Shown: positions 33,884-43,595, numbered from the stretch's first letter. The stretch: 64,000 nt of DNA from Chitinophaga sp. MM2321 (GCF_964033635.1 NZ_OZ035533.1:2294001-2358000), one strand, 5' to 3'. The notes: generated from the sequence alone by a model not told the origin. A program made the numbers and translations.

Positions 33884-35123
33884 TGAACACCAGGTATGCT
33901 ACTATCAGTGTAAAGAATATATTAAACAGCTGCGCGATAATGAATGCCAGTGCGGGTTTACCATTTTCTACTTTAAAGATGTCGGTAAATTTCGTTTCCA
34001 GCCCGATACAGGTGAAGGCGAGTGCAAACCAATACGTTTGCAGTTCCTTTAATGATCCTTTGGAGGCTTCTACTAACGGAGATGGTAGTACGAAAGAGAA
34101 CAGGAGAGAGGCAACAACGAAACCCAATACAAATTTAGGGAAGCGGTCCCATATGGTGCGGAGGGTTGGTTTTTCGTAGCCTGCTTTCTTATTGTTGTAA
34201 GACCAGTACAGGGAGATGGCGAATGCGGCCAGGCCCAGCAACACGTTTTGCGAAAACTTCACGATAGTGGCATACTTCAGGGCTTCTTTGCCCAACAGGG
34301 TACCAGCGGCTACTACTGCGCCGGAGGTATCGATGGTACCGCCCAGCCAGGCGCCCGCTACAGCCGGCGACATGCCCGCCCATATGGCAATGTAGGGCAT
34401 GAACAACATCATGGGGATCGCTACGATCATCACCAGCGAAATAACGTGCGACAGCTTTTTATTATCGCCCTCAATGGCGCCGGAAGTGGCAATAGCCGCT
34501 GATACTCCGCAGATGGATACTGCACTGGAAATCATCATCCGGAACTCATCGTCCAGTCCCAGCATTTTACAAAGCCAGAAGGAAAAATACCATACCGTAA
34601 ATACCACCACTACAGATTGGATAATACCCAGCATACCCGCTTCCATAATATCACCAAAGATGATGTTGGTGCCAAGTAATACCAGCCCTATTTTTATGTA
34701 TAACTCCGTTTGCAACGCCGGTTTAATCCATTCCGGCAGCCCTATTACGTTACTGATAAACAAGCCCAGGATCAGGCTGAATAATACCACTTCGATACCC
34801 AGGTCTTTTATCCCTTTATTGGTAGTGATGATCTGCGCGATCAAAGAAATCAGCACTATGGTCAGCAGACCGGTGAAGAGTGCCATCGGTTTATAGTCAC
34901 CCGCCAGGAAACGCGCCAGCAGCAGGCTGCCGAGCACCCATAAAAATAAGGTTCCCACGCGGAGGAGATTGGTTGTATCTGTTACCTGGCTCCATAAGCT
35001 GCCGGCATCTGTCCAGCCGAATTTGGGCAGGGCCGGCTTTAACCCGGCAAGTACCAGCCCAATGGTAAGGAATGCGATGATCACCGCAATCCAGTCTTCA
35101 TGTAATTTTTTTGATTGTAACAT
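33876..35123 (-). CDS. YeiH-family putative sulfate exporter (UPF0324)
   Basis: A 415-residue membrane protein with about eleven helices and the conserved YeiH features: EVVLFSLILGLFISN near 105, the glycine-rich SICGVSAAIATSGAI near 205, and WLGGTIDTSGAVVAAG near 258. Family members are annotated as putative sulfate exporters, some tied to taurine or sulfur metabolism, but direct evidence is thin. The gene is 39 bp downstream of the SpmA-SpmB-like fusion and probably co-transcribed. Its C-terminal VFRP and stop lie in the long palindrome, so its native 3' end may have been altered. Confidence 0.87.
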   Translation of the reverse strand: MLQSKKLHEDWIAVIIAFLTIGLVLAGLKPALPKFGWTDAGSLWSQVTDTTNLLRVGTLFLWVLGSLLLARFLAGDYKPMALFTGLLTIVLISLIAQIITTNKGIKDLGIEVVLFSLILGLFISNVIGLPEWIKPALQTELYIKIGLVLLGTNIIFGDIMEAGMLGIIQSVVVVFTVWYFSFWLCKMLGLDDEFRMMISSAVSICGVSAAIATSGAIEGDNKKLSHVISLVMIVAIPMMLFMPYIAIWAGMSPAVAGAWLGGTIDTSGAVVAAGTLLGKEALKYATIVKFSQNVLLGLAAFAISLYWSYNNKKAGYEKPTLRTIWDRFPKFVLGFVVASLLFSFVLPSPLVEASKGSLKELQTYWFALAFTCIGLETKFTDIFKVENGKPALAFIIAQLFNIFFTLIVAYLVFRP

Positions 35124-35162
35124 AGGTTTGTCTTGTACTAAAGATGATCAGTCTGAAGAATA

Positions 35163-36395
35163 TTAATGGAAAAAGAGATATCCTAACAGAATGGCTGACA
35201 GCAGGCCAAAGAAATCGGCAATCAATCCCGCAGCTACTGCATATCGCGTCAGCTTGATGTTTACGGAACCGAAGTATACCGCCAGTACATAGAACGTTGT
35301 TTCTGTAGTGCCCTGGATAACGCTGGCCAGTTTGCCCTGGAAGGAGTCTGCTCCATACTGGGTCATCACTTCTATCATCAGCCCGCGCGCGCCGCCGCCA
35401 CTCAAAGGTTTCATCAGGGCTACCGGTAACGCCGGTACGAAATCTGTATTCAGTCCCATCCAGGAAAATAACGCGGCAATGGCATTGATAATATAATCCA
35501 TACAACCTGTGGTTCGGAACACACCAATGGCCACCAGGATGCCTACAAGGTATGGGATGATACGCACAGATACCTGGAACCCTTCTTTGGCGCCTTCAAT
35601 AAAAGCATCATATACATTTATCTTTTTAATCATTCCTGCCCCCAGGAAGACGATGACAATCGCAAAAATGATCGCGCCACCAACGTTCGCCATAGTGGGG
35701 CCGATCTTTTCTGCCGGCATTTGGCTCATCCAGAAATAAAGTCCGGTTACAATCGCCGCAAAGCCACCCAGAAACACCAGCACAGGTAGTTTAAACAGGT
35801 TGATCTTCTGATAAATGGACACGGTAAACATGCCAATTATAAATGCAATAAAAGTAGATATAAGGGTAGGGATGAAGATATCCGCCGGATTGGCGGCGCC
35901 CGCAGCCATTCTCAGGGCTATCACAGAAGTGGGGATCAGGACCACCCCGGCGGTATTCAGCACCAGGAACATGATCTGCGGATTGCTGGCCACTTCCGGT
36001 TCAGGATTGAGCTCCTGCAATTCCTTCATGGCTTTAAGCCCCATGGGAGTGGCGGCATTATCCAGTCCCAATAAAGTAGCCGAAAAATTCATCATCATAG
36101 AACCCATGGCAGGATGGCCTTTGGGCACCTGTGGAAACAATTTGGAGAAGAATGGATTTACCAGCCTGGAGAAACGGTTGATCATCCCCGCTACTTCGCC
36201 TACTTTCATAATCCCAAGCCAAAGCGTCATGATGCCAATCAGTCCCAGCGAGATCTCCGCACCGCTTTTGGCACTGGTAAACATACCATTCATAATCTGA
36301 CCGAATATGGCCGTATCCTGTAAAAATACCGACTTAAAGACTGCTACCACAAACGCTATCAGGAAAAAGCCCAGCCAAACATAGTTTAATGCCAT
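35163..36395 (-). CDS. SpmA-SpmB-like fusion with two nucleoside-recognition (Gate) domains
   Basis: A 410-residue membrane protein joining what are two proteins (SpmA and SpmB) in spore formers. The first half has GLIGIMTLWLGIMKVGE near 52 and MMMNFSATLLGLDNAATPMG near 99. The second half has VSVRIIPYLVGILVAIGVF near 276 and LMKPLSGGGARGLMIEVM near 327, each a nucleoside-recognition/Gate-type transporter domain. This is a non-spore-forming lineage, so the spore name is historical. It precedes YeiH by 39 bp. Substrate unknown. Confidence 0.87.
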   Translation of the reverse strand: MALNYVWLGFFLIAFVVAVFKSVFLQDTAIFGQIMNGMFTSAKSGAEISLGLIGIMTLWLGIMKVGEVAGMINRFSRLVNPFFSKLFPQVPKGHPAMGSMMMNFSATLLGLDNAATPMGLKAMKELQELNPEPEVASNPQIMFLVLNTAGVVLIPTSVIALRMAAGAANPADIFIPTLISTFIAFIIGMFTVSIYQKINLFKLPVLVFLGGFAAIVTGLYFWMSQMPAEKIGPTMANVGGAIIFAIVIVFLGAGMIKKINVYDAFIEGAKEGFQVSVRIIPYLVGILVAIGVFRTTGCMDYIINAIAALFSWMGLNTDFVPALPVALMKPLSGGGARGLMIEVMTQYGADSFQGKLASVIQGTTETTFYVLAVYFGSVNIKLTRYAVAAGLIADFFGLLSAILLGYLFFH

Positions 36396-36439
36396 TAGAT
36401 TCTTGGTTTATTCAATCAACAAATAAACTAAAATAAACC

Positions 36440-36447
36440 TATCTTTG
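36440..36447 (+). promoter_or_regulatory. TATCTTTG -7 box upstream of ychF
   Basis: An exact match to the Bacteroidota TAnnTTTG element lies 15 bases before the ychF start codon, implying a leader of about ten bases. No clear TTG -33 box was found at 19-21 bases. Confidence 0.55.
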
Positions 36448-36462
36448 CGCAAATTTTAAAAA

Positions 36463-37566
36463 ATGGCTTTGCAAGTTGGAATTGTAGGATTGCCGAATGT
36501 AGGGAAATCGACTTTGTTTAATGCGGTGAGCAACAGTGCTAAGGCGCAGGCTAGCAACTACCGCTTTTGTACTATAGAACCAAACGTAGGACAGGTGGAC
36601 GTTCCAGACGCCCGTATGTTCAAACTGGAAGAGCTGGTAAAGCCTGAACGCGTAGTACCCACAACCATCGAATTTGTGGATATTGCCGGCCTGGTAAAAG
36701 GCGCCAGCAAAGGAGAGGGCCTGGGGAATAAATTCCTGGCCAACATCCGCGAGGTAGACGCGATCGTACACGTGATCCGTTGCTTCGAAGATGAAAACAT
36801 CCTCCGCGAAGAAGGCGATATCAACCCGGTGTCAGATAAGGAAATTATCGACACGGAATTACAGTTGAAGGACCTGGACAGTGTGGAGCGCAAAGTTGCC
36901 CGCACTGAGAAAATGGCTAAAACCGGCGGCGATCCTAAAGCAAAAATTGAATTCGAAATACTGAAAAGATGCCAGGAACATCTGCAGAAAGGCCGCAACG
37001 TCCGTGAGCTGGGACTCAGCAAGGAAGAACGCGTAGCTATTGCCGACCTGTTCCTGCTCTCCGAAAAGCCCGTACTGTACGTGGCTAACGTGGATGAAGC
37101 ATCTCTTCATACCGGCAATAAATACTCAAAGGCCTTGCAGGAATCCGTTAATGCAGAAAATGCACAGGTAGTGGTCATGAACAACAGTATTGAAGCGCAG
37201 ATCTCCGAAATGGAAGATGCGGCCGACAAAGAACTGTTCCTTGGTGAATACGGCCTCACAGAACCCGGACTAAACCGCCTGATCCGCTCTGCCTACGATC
37301 TGCTGGAACTCATCACTTACTTCACCGCCGGTGTGCAGGAAGTACGTGCCTGGACCATCCACAAAGGCTGGAAAGCGCCACAGGCAGCAAGTGTGATCCA
37401 TACCGATTTCGAGAAAGGATTTATTAAGGCAGAAGTAATTGCCTACGAAGATTACGTAAAGTACGGTTCCGAAGCAGCCTGCCGCGATAATGGCCGTCTG
37501 CGTATCGAAGGAAAAGAATACGTAGTGGCCGATGGTGATGTGATGCACTTCCGTTTCAACGTATAA
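36463..37566 (+). CDS. ychF: Redox-regulated ribosome-binding ATPase YchF
   Basis: A 367-residue Obg-family P-loop NTPase. The P-loop is GLPNVGKST (residues 8-16), G3 is DIAGLVKGASKGEG (about 70-83), the NKxD motif is replaced by the YchF-type ANVDE (about 205-209), a coiled-coil arm lies near 130-160, and a C-terminal TGS domain follows (from about 280, ITYFTAGVQEVRAW). YchF prefers ATP and binds ribosomes, with roles in stress responses. Length and motifs match the family fully. A terminator follows at 37633. Confidence 0.96.
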   Translation: MALQVGIVGLPNVGKSTLFNAVSNSAKAQASNYRFCTIEPNVGQVDVPDARMFKLEELVKPERVVPTTIEFVDIAGLVKGASKGEGLGNKFLANIREVDAIVHVIRCFEDENILREEGDINPVSDKEIIDTELQLKDLDSVERKVARTEKMAKTGGDPKAKIEFEILKRCQEHLQKGRNVRELGLSKEERVAIADLFLLSEKPVLYVANVDEASLHTGNKYSKALQESVNAENAQVVVMNNSIEAQISEMEDAADKELFLGEYGLTEPGLNRLIRSAYDLLELITYFTAGVQEVRAWTIHKGWKAPQAASVIHTDFEKGFIKAEVIAYEDYVKYGSEAACRDNGRLRIEGKEYVVADGDVMHFRFNV

Positions 37567-37632
37567 TCGTTACAGTGAGTACAAGATAGTTTAAGATACT
37601 TCATGAAGTCATCCATGAGGGTTACAACGAAA

Positions 37633-37659
37633 GACGGGTCGGATTTATTCCGGCCCGTC
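37633..37659 (+). terminator. Rho-independent terminator after ychF
   Basis: GACGGGTCGG (37633-37642) and CCGGCCCGTC (37650-37659) pair with a single mismatch around a seven-base ATTTATT loop, followed by GCTATTTTATA. It lies 66 bases after the ychF stop and may also serve the opposing TonB receptor gene. Confidence 0.75.
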
Positions 37660-37775
37660 GCTATTTTATATAGTCCACTGATCGTTTAAGCAGAAAAAAA
37701 TCTTTATCTTCTCTTATATCTCCCCGTTCAATCCTGCAATCCTTCATAATCCCGGTAATCCTGGTCAGATCCTGG

Positions 37776-40661
37776 TCAGAGGTTGTATCCCAGTGAAACA
37801 TACCACTGTGATCCGATGGTTGGGTTACCCCATGACTGAATATATTTTTTGTTCAGGATATTTACCCCACCAATCTTAACCGTGGTTTTTGCTTTCGGAA
37901 ACAGCTTGCTCACCATGGCGTCGAGCGTGCCAAAGGAAGGCATTTCACTCAGCCCTGCTGTATTCACATTTGGTCCTACAAAAGACGATTGCCATACAAA
38001 AGCATCCTGCCATTTCCAGATGAAATTGAAAGCTATCAGGGAATTGGCGACGTTTCTGTTACCGAGGTTCAGGCTATAACGAACTTTTGGTGTGTTGTAC
38101 ATGGCCAGAAAACTGCCCAGGTCTTTTTGATTATTCAGCTCATTATAAGAAACGTTACCGCCCGCAGTAAAGTTTAATGGCAGGCTGTAATCTAATCCCA
38201 GTGCCCATCCCCACGACTTAACAGTTTGTTCGGCGCTTACCGGAACAGAAAATACATTATTGGTACCACCTGCAGTAGGCTGGATCAGGATCTGAATACC
38301 ATTCATATTTTTAAAATCATTTTTGTAGATGTACGCGTCAATCAGCAACTTTCTAGCGATGAGTGCCTTGTAGCCGAGTTCGTATGCCTGTATTCTTTCC
38401 GGCAGAAATTCGCGGAAGGTATATTGTTCCGGAGCGCCGGCCTGTACAGACTGCAAAGAGAACAAGGGGCCTTTATCCAGCCCGTAACGCTCCCGCAGGA
38501 AGGGGAGCCCTCCGATAAGGTGCGCCTGCGGCGTAACAAGGTCTATATATTGATCCTGGTTATGCGGAATACGGAACCCGGTTTGATAGGATACACGGAT
38601 GTTCTGTGTTTCGAGGAAAGTATATACGGCAGATAAACGTGGACTGAACTGACCTTTGAAGTTCATGTTCTTATCGTATCGTACAGACCCGGTGAGTTTG
38701 AGATGGTCGTCGGCCAGTTTTTTCATGACCTGTACATACCCACCATATTCATTGATCCGGAATTCTTTCCCGTTATCATCCACGGCAAATAATGTCTTTT
38801 CAGAATTGAGGGCATAACGGCGATAGTTACCGCCCACCAGGATTTCGGCAAACTTTACGAGGTTATGAAAATTATACATGAATTCAGCCTGGTAAAGATT
38901 TGTTTTATCGGTGAATTTTGCACCTACGCCGGTGTTGTCCCCGGGAATAGCTTTATTCTTTATTTTATCTGCTGCGGTGTTAAATTCAGCCGTGCCGGGC
39001 AGGAAGCGGCCCATATCTGCCGTGGTTCTGGCGCTTTCATTGAAATTGCTACGTCCTGCGTTAACCGTTGCCTGTGCAGCAGCCAGTGCAGCTGCATCGG
39101 AGGCGCCTCCCTGTTTGGCTGCACCGTATGCGGCAGCAAAAGTTCCGATGGACTGTTCCGCGTATTTGCCGAAATATTCAGGATACCACTGGGTGCTGGG
39201 CTTCCATGCTTCGTTGATACCCGAAGCCAGGGTACCACCGGCATAGCTGTCGCCGGATCTTTCCTGGGTGGTATATAACCTTACATAAAAATCAGACCCT
39301 TTTAATTCCACTTTGTACTGCGCCATATTGAAATCTTTCAGCGAGTAGCGGTCAGCCCCGGTATATACAGTGGTGCCGGAGCCATAACTTCCCTGGATCA
39401 GGGCTTCCAGGTTTTCCTTTATTTTGTAATGAAGCGCGCCATTGAGTTTCAGGTTTTTGGTATTATAGTCTACCACATCTGATTCATTATAACCGGTACG
39501 GGTAATACTAGAGACACCAGCGCCGGGAATAGCGGCATCAAAGATTTGTTGCGGGGTTACCGTTCCTCCCAGTGCGGCAGATACGCCTGCCAGTTGTTGG
39601 GAAAGCCCCGAAGCGGGATTAGCGAGTTGCGCTGCCAGGCTGTTGTACATATTAACTGTGTTCTCATCTCCGTACACATTCACGCCGTTGTAGCCTTCAT
39701 TATTTGCGCGGGTACCATCCTGGAGAGTGTGCCCGTTGGCGAGGCTCTGATCACGCTTGTCATAGGCCTGCCAGTCGTCCGCTTTGATATAGCCTATGTT
39801 CAGTTTAAAAGCCCATTTGTTATTGAAGGCATGGGCATAACGTACAGAAACATCGTAAAAGCCGGTAGTGGCGTTGGTACGGCCATTATCATTGAGGATG
39901 CCTGTTTTTACCTGGGCACTGAGTCCCTGGTAGTCGAAAGGGTTTTTGCTGGTCATGAGTACAATACCATTGAGGGCATTGGGGCCATACAGTGCAGAAG
40001 CTGCACCGGGTATCAGTTCCACGTTGTCGAGGTCCAGTTCGGGGATACCCACCATGTTGCCTACGGCAAAGTTGAGGCCCGGCGCCTGGTTGTCCATCCC
40101 ATCATTCAGTTGCAGTACGCGGGTATTACCATTGCTGTTGAAACCGCGTGTATTTACAGATTTAAAGGTTAAACTCTGTGTGCTCATTTCCACGCCTTTC
40201 AGGTTGGCGAGTGCATCGTAAAAAGAAGGAGCGGGGGATGCCCTGAGTGCGCGGGCATCCAGCTTTTCAATAGATACGGGTGATTGCAGGATGCTTTCCT
40301 GTACACGGCTGGCAGCTACCACTACTTCCAGGCCCAGGATTTCAGTGGAGCTGAGTTGAATGCTGATTTTTTCGTCGGCGCTGGTCACCAGCCTTTCTTC
40401 CGACTTGAAACCTACGTAGGAAAAAATGAGGGTTAACGGGAACGCATGCGTGGTTCTCAGCTGGAATGTGCCGCCATTGCCGGAAATAGTGCCTGCAGTG
40501 GCGCCTTTAATGCTGACGGTTACCCCTGACATGCCGTTACCTGTAGTGTTATTGGTTACTGTACCATTAATGATGGATGGTGTTTGTGCTGAAATCCCCG
40601 GGGTAAGGGAAAACAATAGCAACAGGTATCCCAAACACGCTTTGAATAGAATGTTTTTCAT
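37776..40661 (-). CDS. TonB-dependent outer membrane receptor
   Basis: A 961-residue TonB receptor with a signal peptide (to about residue 25, GISAQ), a carboxypeptidase-like domain (NGTVTNNTTGNGMSGVTVSIKG, 33-110), a plug with VVAASRVQESILQSPVSIEKL near 113 and NTRGFNSNGNTRVLQLNDGMD near 168, and a barrel ending QWYVSLGYNL. Two Ala-rich stretches (near 345-375 and 505-540) are low-complexity loop insertions. There is no SusD partner, so the ligand is unknown and could be a chelate, peptide or small molecule. It is 117 bp downstream of metX on the same strand. Confidence 0.92.
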   Translation of the reverse strand: MKNILFKACLGYLLLLFSLTPGISAQTPSIINGTVTNNTTGNGMSGVTVSIKGATAGTISGNGGTFQLRTTHAFPLTLIFSYVGFKSEERLVTSADEKISIQLSSTEILGLEVVVAASRVQESILQSPVSIEKLDARALRASPAPSFYDALANLKGVEMSTQSLTFKSVNTRGFNSNGNTRVLQLNDGMDNQAPGLNFAVGNMVGIPELDLDNVELIPGAASALYGPNALNGIVLMTSKNPFDYQGLSAQVKTGILNDNGRTNATTGFYDVSVRYAHAFNNKWAFKLNIGYIKADDWQAYDKRDQSLANGHTLQDGTRANNEGYNGVNVYGDENTVNMYNSLAAQLANPASGLSQQLAGVSAALGGTVTPQQIFDAAIPGAGVSSITRTGYNESDVVDYNTKNLKLNGALHYKIKENLEALIQGSYGSGTTVYTGADRYSLKDFNMAQYKVELKGSDFYVRLYTTQERSGDSYAGGTLASGINEAWKPSTQWYPEYFGKYAEQSIGTFAAAYGAAKQGGASDAAALAAAQATVNAGRSNFNESARTTADMGRFLPGTAEFNTAADKIKNKAIPGDNTGVGAKFTDKTNLYQAEFMYNFHNLVKFAEILVGGNYRRYALNSEKTLFAVDDNGKEFRINEYGGYVQVMKKLADDHLKLTGSVRYDKNMNFKGQFSPRLSAVYTFLETQNIRVSYQTGFRIPHNQDQYIDLVTPQAHLIGGLPFLRERYGLDKGPLFSLQSVQAGAPEQYTFREFLPERIQAYELGYKALIARKLLIDAYIYKNDFKNMNGIQILIQPTAGGTNNVFSVPVSAEQTVKSWGWALGLDYSLPLNFTAGGNVSYNELNNQKDLGSFLAMYNTPKVRYSLNLGNRNVANSLIAFNFIWKWQDAFVWQSSFVGPNVNTAGLSEMPSFGTLDAMVSKLFPKAKTTVKIGGVNILNKKYIQSWGNPTIGSQWYVSLGYNL

Positions 40662-40778
40662 ACGCAGTGGATGTTTAGAAATTTAGATTCGGTTATACTA
40701 AATATAACGAAAAATAGCGTACAAAAAATATGTTGAGAATAAATGAAGAAAATTACAGATTGCAGGTAACGGGCGTTT

Positions 40779-41795
40779 TTACCCCTTCCAATCCTGTAGT
40801 ATTTTCCCGATTTTTTCAAATTCTATCAGGAAGCCATCATGTCCGTAAGAGGAATCAATTTCGTGATAGGTGGCATTGGGAAGATGTGCTGCCATTAACT
40901 GTTGCTCTTCCGGCGGGCACAGGATATCGCTGGTGATACCAATGAGCAGTACGGGTTGTTTGATATGTGAGAGGGAAGTGGTAATATCTTCATGCCGTCC
41001 GCGGGCAATGTTATGACTATCCATGGCTTTGGTCAGTAACCAGTAGGACTGTGCATTGAATCGTTTTACCAGTTTATCACCCTGATAGCAGATATAGGAA
41101 GATGCGCGGAAATCGTCTGTTTTTTCTTTATCAGGATCAGATTGGGTCCGCACGAAAGTTTTATAATTGCGGTAGGTGATCATGCCTATTGCCCGGGCGG
41201 CTTTCAGTCCTTTATGTCCGGCGTTGTGAGTATCATCCTGCCAGGTGCTGTCTGCCTCTATGGCCAATCGTTGGGTGGTATGGATGGCAATGCCCCATGC
41301 GCTTTCAGCAGCGCCGGTACACAGCAGGAACAGGCGGTTGATCAGCGCCGGTTCTGTAAGCGCCCATTCCAGTACCTGATAGCCTCCCATAGAACCGCCT
41401 ATGAGCAACCCGATACGGGGGATCTCCAGATGTTTGCGTAATAACTGGTGCGCCTGTACTATATCCCGGATGGTGATAGCGGGGAAAGAATGGAACCAGG
41501 GGGCGCCTGTTTCCGGGTTCATGGTATGCGGGCCTGAACTGCCATAGCAGGAGCCAATAATGTTGGCGCAAACAATGAAATGTGTGGCAGGATCAATCAC
41601 CCGTCCGGTACCAATAAGACCCGTCCACCAGTCAGCTACGTCGCTGTTGGCCGTCAATGCATGACATACCCATACCACATTGCTGCCATCTTCTTTCATG
41701 GTGCCGTATGTATGATACGCAATATGCAGTTCTGGTAATACCTGGCCGGACTCTAACCGGAATGATGCTTTACTGTGAAAAATCCTTACAGACAA
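40779..41795 (-). CDS. metX: Homoserine O-acetyltransferase (MetX family)
   Basis: A 338-residue alpha/beta hydrolase-fold acyltransferase for the first committed step of methionine synthesis, activating homoserine for the sulfhydrylase encoded at 42411. It opens FHSKASFRLESGQVLPELHIAYHTYG as MetX does. The nucleophile elbow is GGSMGGYQ near residue 134, and the Asp (TSDILCPPEEQ) and His (SYGHDGFL) near residues 288 and 318 complete the triad. The start appears to be TTG at 41795, with no in-frame ATG before a stop upstream. It is divergent from osmC-metZ. Acetyl versus succinyl specificity is a family-based inference. Confidence 0.92.
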   Translation of the reverse strand: MSVRIFHSKASFRLESGQVLPELHIAYHTYGTMKEDGSNVVWVCHALTANSDVADWWTGLIGTGRVIDPATHFIVCANIIGSCYGSSGPHTMNPETGAPWFHSFPAITIRDIVQAHQLLRKHLEIPRIGLLIGGSMGGYQVLEWALTEPALINRLFLLCTGAAESAWGIAIHTTQRLAIEADSTWQDDTHNAGHKGLKAARAIGMITYRNYKTFVRTQSDPDKEKTDDFRASSYICYQGDKLVKRFNAQSYWLLTKAMDSHNIARGRHEDITTSLSHIKQPVLLIGITSDILCPPEEQQLMAAHLPNATYHEIDSSYGHDGFLIEFEKIGKILQDWKG

Positions 41796-41811
41796 TAAGA
41801 CAAAATTTTTG

Positions 41812-41819
41812 CAAATCTA
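41812..41819 (-). promoter_or_regulatory. TAGATTTG -7 box for metX
   Basis: On the minus strand TAGATTTG matches TAnnTTTG 16 bases before the TTG start of metX, giving a leader of about ten bases. This supports 41795 as the start. No clear -33 element. Confidence 0.5.
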
Positions 41820-41830
41820 CATTAACAATT

Positions 41831-41861
41831 ACGAATTACGAATAACGAATGCGGATTTATG
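41831..41861. repeat. Left copy of degenerate inverted repeat flanking osmC-metZ
   Basis: ACGAATTACGAA (41831-41842) followed after 11 bases by GATTTATG (41854-41861). The same two blocks in the same order, ten bases apart, occur inverted at 43646-43675, just past metZ. Confidence 0.55.
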
Positions 41862-41942
41862 AAGATAAATGCCCGGAGATGTTCGCCTGTGGCGCTTTAC
41901 AAGTGTGCAATTTGCAATTCATCATTCGTAATTGATTTATTT

Positions 41943-41950
41943 TATCTTTG
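41943..41950 (+). promoter_or_regulatory. TATCTTTG -7 box for osmC-metZ
   Basis: An exact TAnnTTTG match 19 bases before the ATG of the OsmC-family gene. It places the transcription start near 41957 and supports ATG 41970 over the longer frame beginning at 41859. Confidence 0.6.
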
Positions 41951-41969
41951 TTGTAGAAACTCACTTATC

Positions 41970-42389
41970 ATGAAAATAGCATTACAAAGAGTAGACGACG
42001 GATTTAATATGGAGGCGGTAGATGAAGGCGGTCATAAAGTGCTGATGGATTCGTCTGTGGAAAATGGCGGTAAAAACAATGGGGTAAGACCTATGCAGAT
42101 GGTTATTATGGGCCTTGGTGGCTGTTCTGCCATTGATGTACTGATGATCCTGAAGAAACAACGCCAGGACGTAAAAGACCTTCGTATCGAGATAGACGGG
42201 GAGCGGGAAAAAGGTAAAGAGCCTTCCCTTTGGGAAACAGCCCACATCATTTTTCATCTCACCGGTAATATCGATGCTGATAAAGCGGCGCGCGCCGTGG
42301 AACTATCCATGAATAAATATTGTTCAGTGGCGGAGACACTGAGGCAGGCCAATACAAAGCTGACCTGGGAAGTGAAACTGAACGCTTAA
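41970..42389 (+). CDS. OsmC-family protein
   Basis: A 139-residue OsmC/Ohr-like protein from ATG 41970. An in-frame ATG at 41859 would add 37 poorly conserved residues and lie upstream of the -7 box. The conserved core GLGGCSAIDVLMILKKQRQ (about residues 47-65) carries the single family Cys, and the C-terminus VELSMNKYCSVAETL carries the second. Members reduce organic hydroperoxides or act in sulfur metabolism. The gene is 21 bp before metZ, and OsmC proteins next to methionine genes are common in Bacteroidota, suggesting a sulfur or redox link. Confidence 0.88.
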   Translation: MKIALQRVDDGFNMEAVDEGGHKVLMDSSVENGGKNNGVRPMQMVIMGLGGCSAIDVLMILKKQRQDVKDLRIEIDGEREKGKEPSLWETAHIIFHLTGNIDADKAARAVELSMNKYCSVAETLRQANTKLTWEVKLNA

Positions 42390-42410
42390 CCTGCTGAAAC
42401 TACCATATCA

Positions 42411-43595
42411 ATGAGCAAAGAAAATCAATACCAACCGGATACTAATGCCGTGAGGGTTCAAACCGCCAGAACAGACCAGATGGAACACTCAACACCGATG
42501 TTCCTCACTTCCAGTTTCTGTTTTGATAATGCGGAGGAAATGCGTGCTACTTTCGCCGATGAAACGGACTTCAATATCTACAGCCGTTTCAGTAATCCCA
42601 ATGTAGACGAGTTTGTACAAAAAATGTGTGTGCTGGAAGGTGCGGAGGCGGGCTACGCCACCGCTTCCGGGATGAGTGCTATCTTTGCCAGCTTTATGGC
42701 GCTGCTGAAAGCAGGTGATCATTTGCTGAGTGCCCGTTCCATCTTCGGTTCCACCCATACGGTGGTGACCAAATTCTTACCAAAGTGGGGGATCGAATCA
42801 TCCTATTTCGATATCAATGATCCGGCCGGTGTTGAGGCGATGATTCAGCCCAATACCCGCATGATCTTCGTGGAAACACCCTCTAATCCGGGCCTGGAGA
42901 TCATCGATATTGAGCTCCTGGCAAAGATTGCCAACAAACATAACATCATCCTCAATGTAGATAACTGCTTTGCTACCCCGGTACTGCAAAGGCCCATCGC
43001 GGCAGGTGCGCATATCGTTACCCATTCGGCCACCAAGTGGATCGACGGGCAGGGACGTGTACTCGGCGGCGCTGTAGTGGGTAAGAAAGAGCTGATCAAA
43101 GAGATCCATACCTTCTGCAGAAGTACAGGACCGGCCATGTCACCCTTCAATGCATGGGTGCTGAGTAAAAGCCTGGAAACATTATTCATCCGCATGGAAC
43201 GGCATTCAGAAAGCGCGTTCAAACTGGCGAAAGCACTCGAAGGCAATGTACACCTTGACTCCGTGAAGTATCCTTTCCTGCCCAGTCATCCGCAATATGA
43301 TATTGCCCGGAAACAAATGAGCGGCGGTGGTGGCATCGTTTGTTTTGAACTGAAAGGCGGGCTTGAAAGAGGCGCCGGTTTCCTCAATGCCCTGAAGTTG
43401 CTGTCGCTGACTGCCAACCTGGGAGATAGCCGCAGCATTGCATCTCATCCCGCCAGTACTACACACGCAAAACTCAGCGATGAGGAAAAAGCAAACGTAG
43501 GTATAACGGCAGGGCTTATACGTATTTCAGTAGGTCTTGAAAATATCAAAGATATCCTGGAAGATATTGAAATGGCACTGGACAAGAGTAAATAA
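42411..43595 (+). CDS. metZ: O-acylhomoserine sulfhydrylase (MetZ-like, PLP-dependent)
   Basis: A 394-residue Cys/Met-metabolism PLP enzyme of fold type I. RFSNPNVDEF near residue 60, ETPSNPGLEIIDI near 154, the Schiff-base Lys209 in HSATKWIDGQG, and SLTANLGDSRSIASHPASTTH near 330 are all in place. It most likely makes homocysteine from activated homoserine and sulfide, working with the divergent metX. The best family fit is O-succinylhomoserine sulfhydrylase, but with a MetX partner the natural substrate may be O-acetylhomoserine. It is co-transcribed with osmC. Confidence 0.92.
   Translation: MSKENQYQPDTNAVRVQTARTDQMEHSTPMFLTSSFCFDNAEEMRATFADETDFNIYSRFSNPNVDEFVQKMCVLEGAEAGYATASGMSAIFASFMALLKAGDHLLSARSIFGSTHTVVTKFLPKWGIESSYFDINDPAGVEAMIQPNTRMIFVETPSNPGLEIIDIELLAKIANKHNIILNVDNCFATPVLQRPIAAGAHIVTHSATKWIDGQGRVLGGAVVGKKELIKEIHTFCRSTGPAMSPFNAWVLSKSLETLFIRMERHSESAFKLAKALEGNVHLDSVKYPFLPSHPQYDIARKQMSGGGGIVCFELKGGLERGAGFLNALKLLSLTANLGDSRSIASHPASTTHAKLSDEEKANVGITAGLIRISVGLENIKDILEDIEMALDKSK

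Noticed and set aside
41796..41969. SAM riboswitch between metX and osmC
   Set aside because: No SAM aptamer core was recognised; both -7 boxes lie too close to the start codons to leave room for one.
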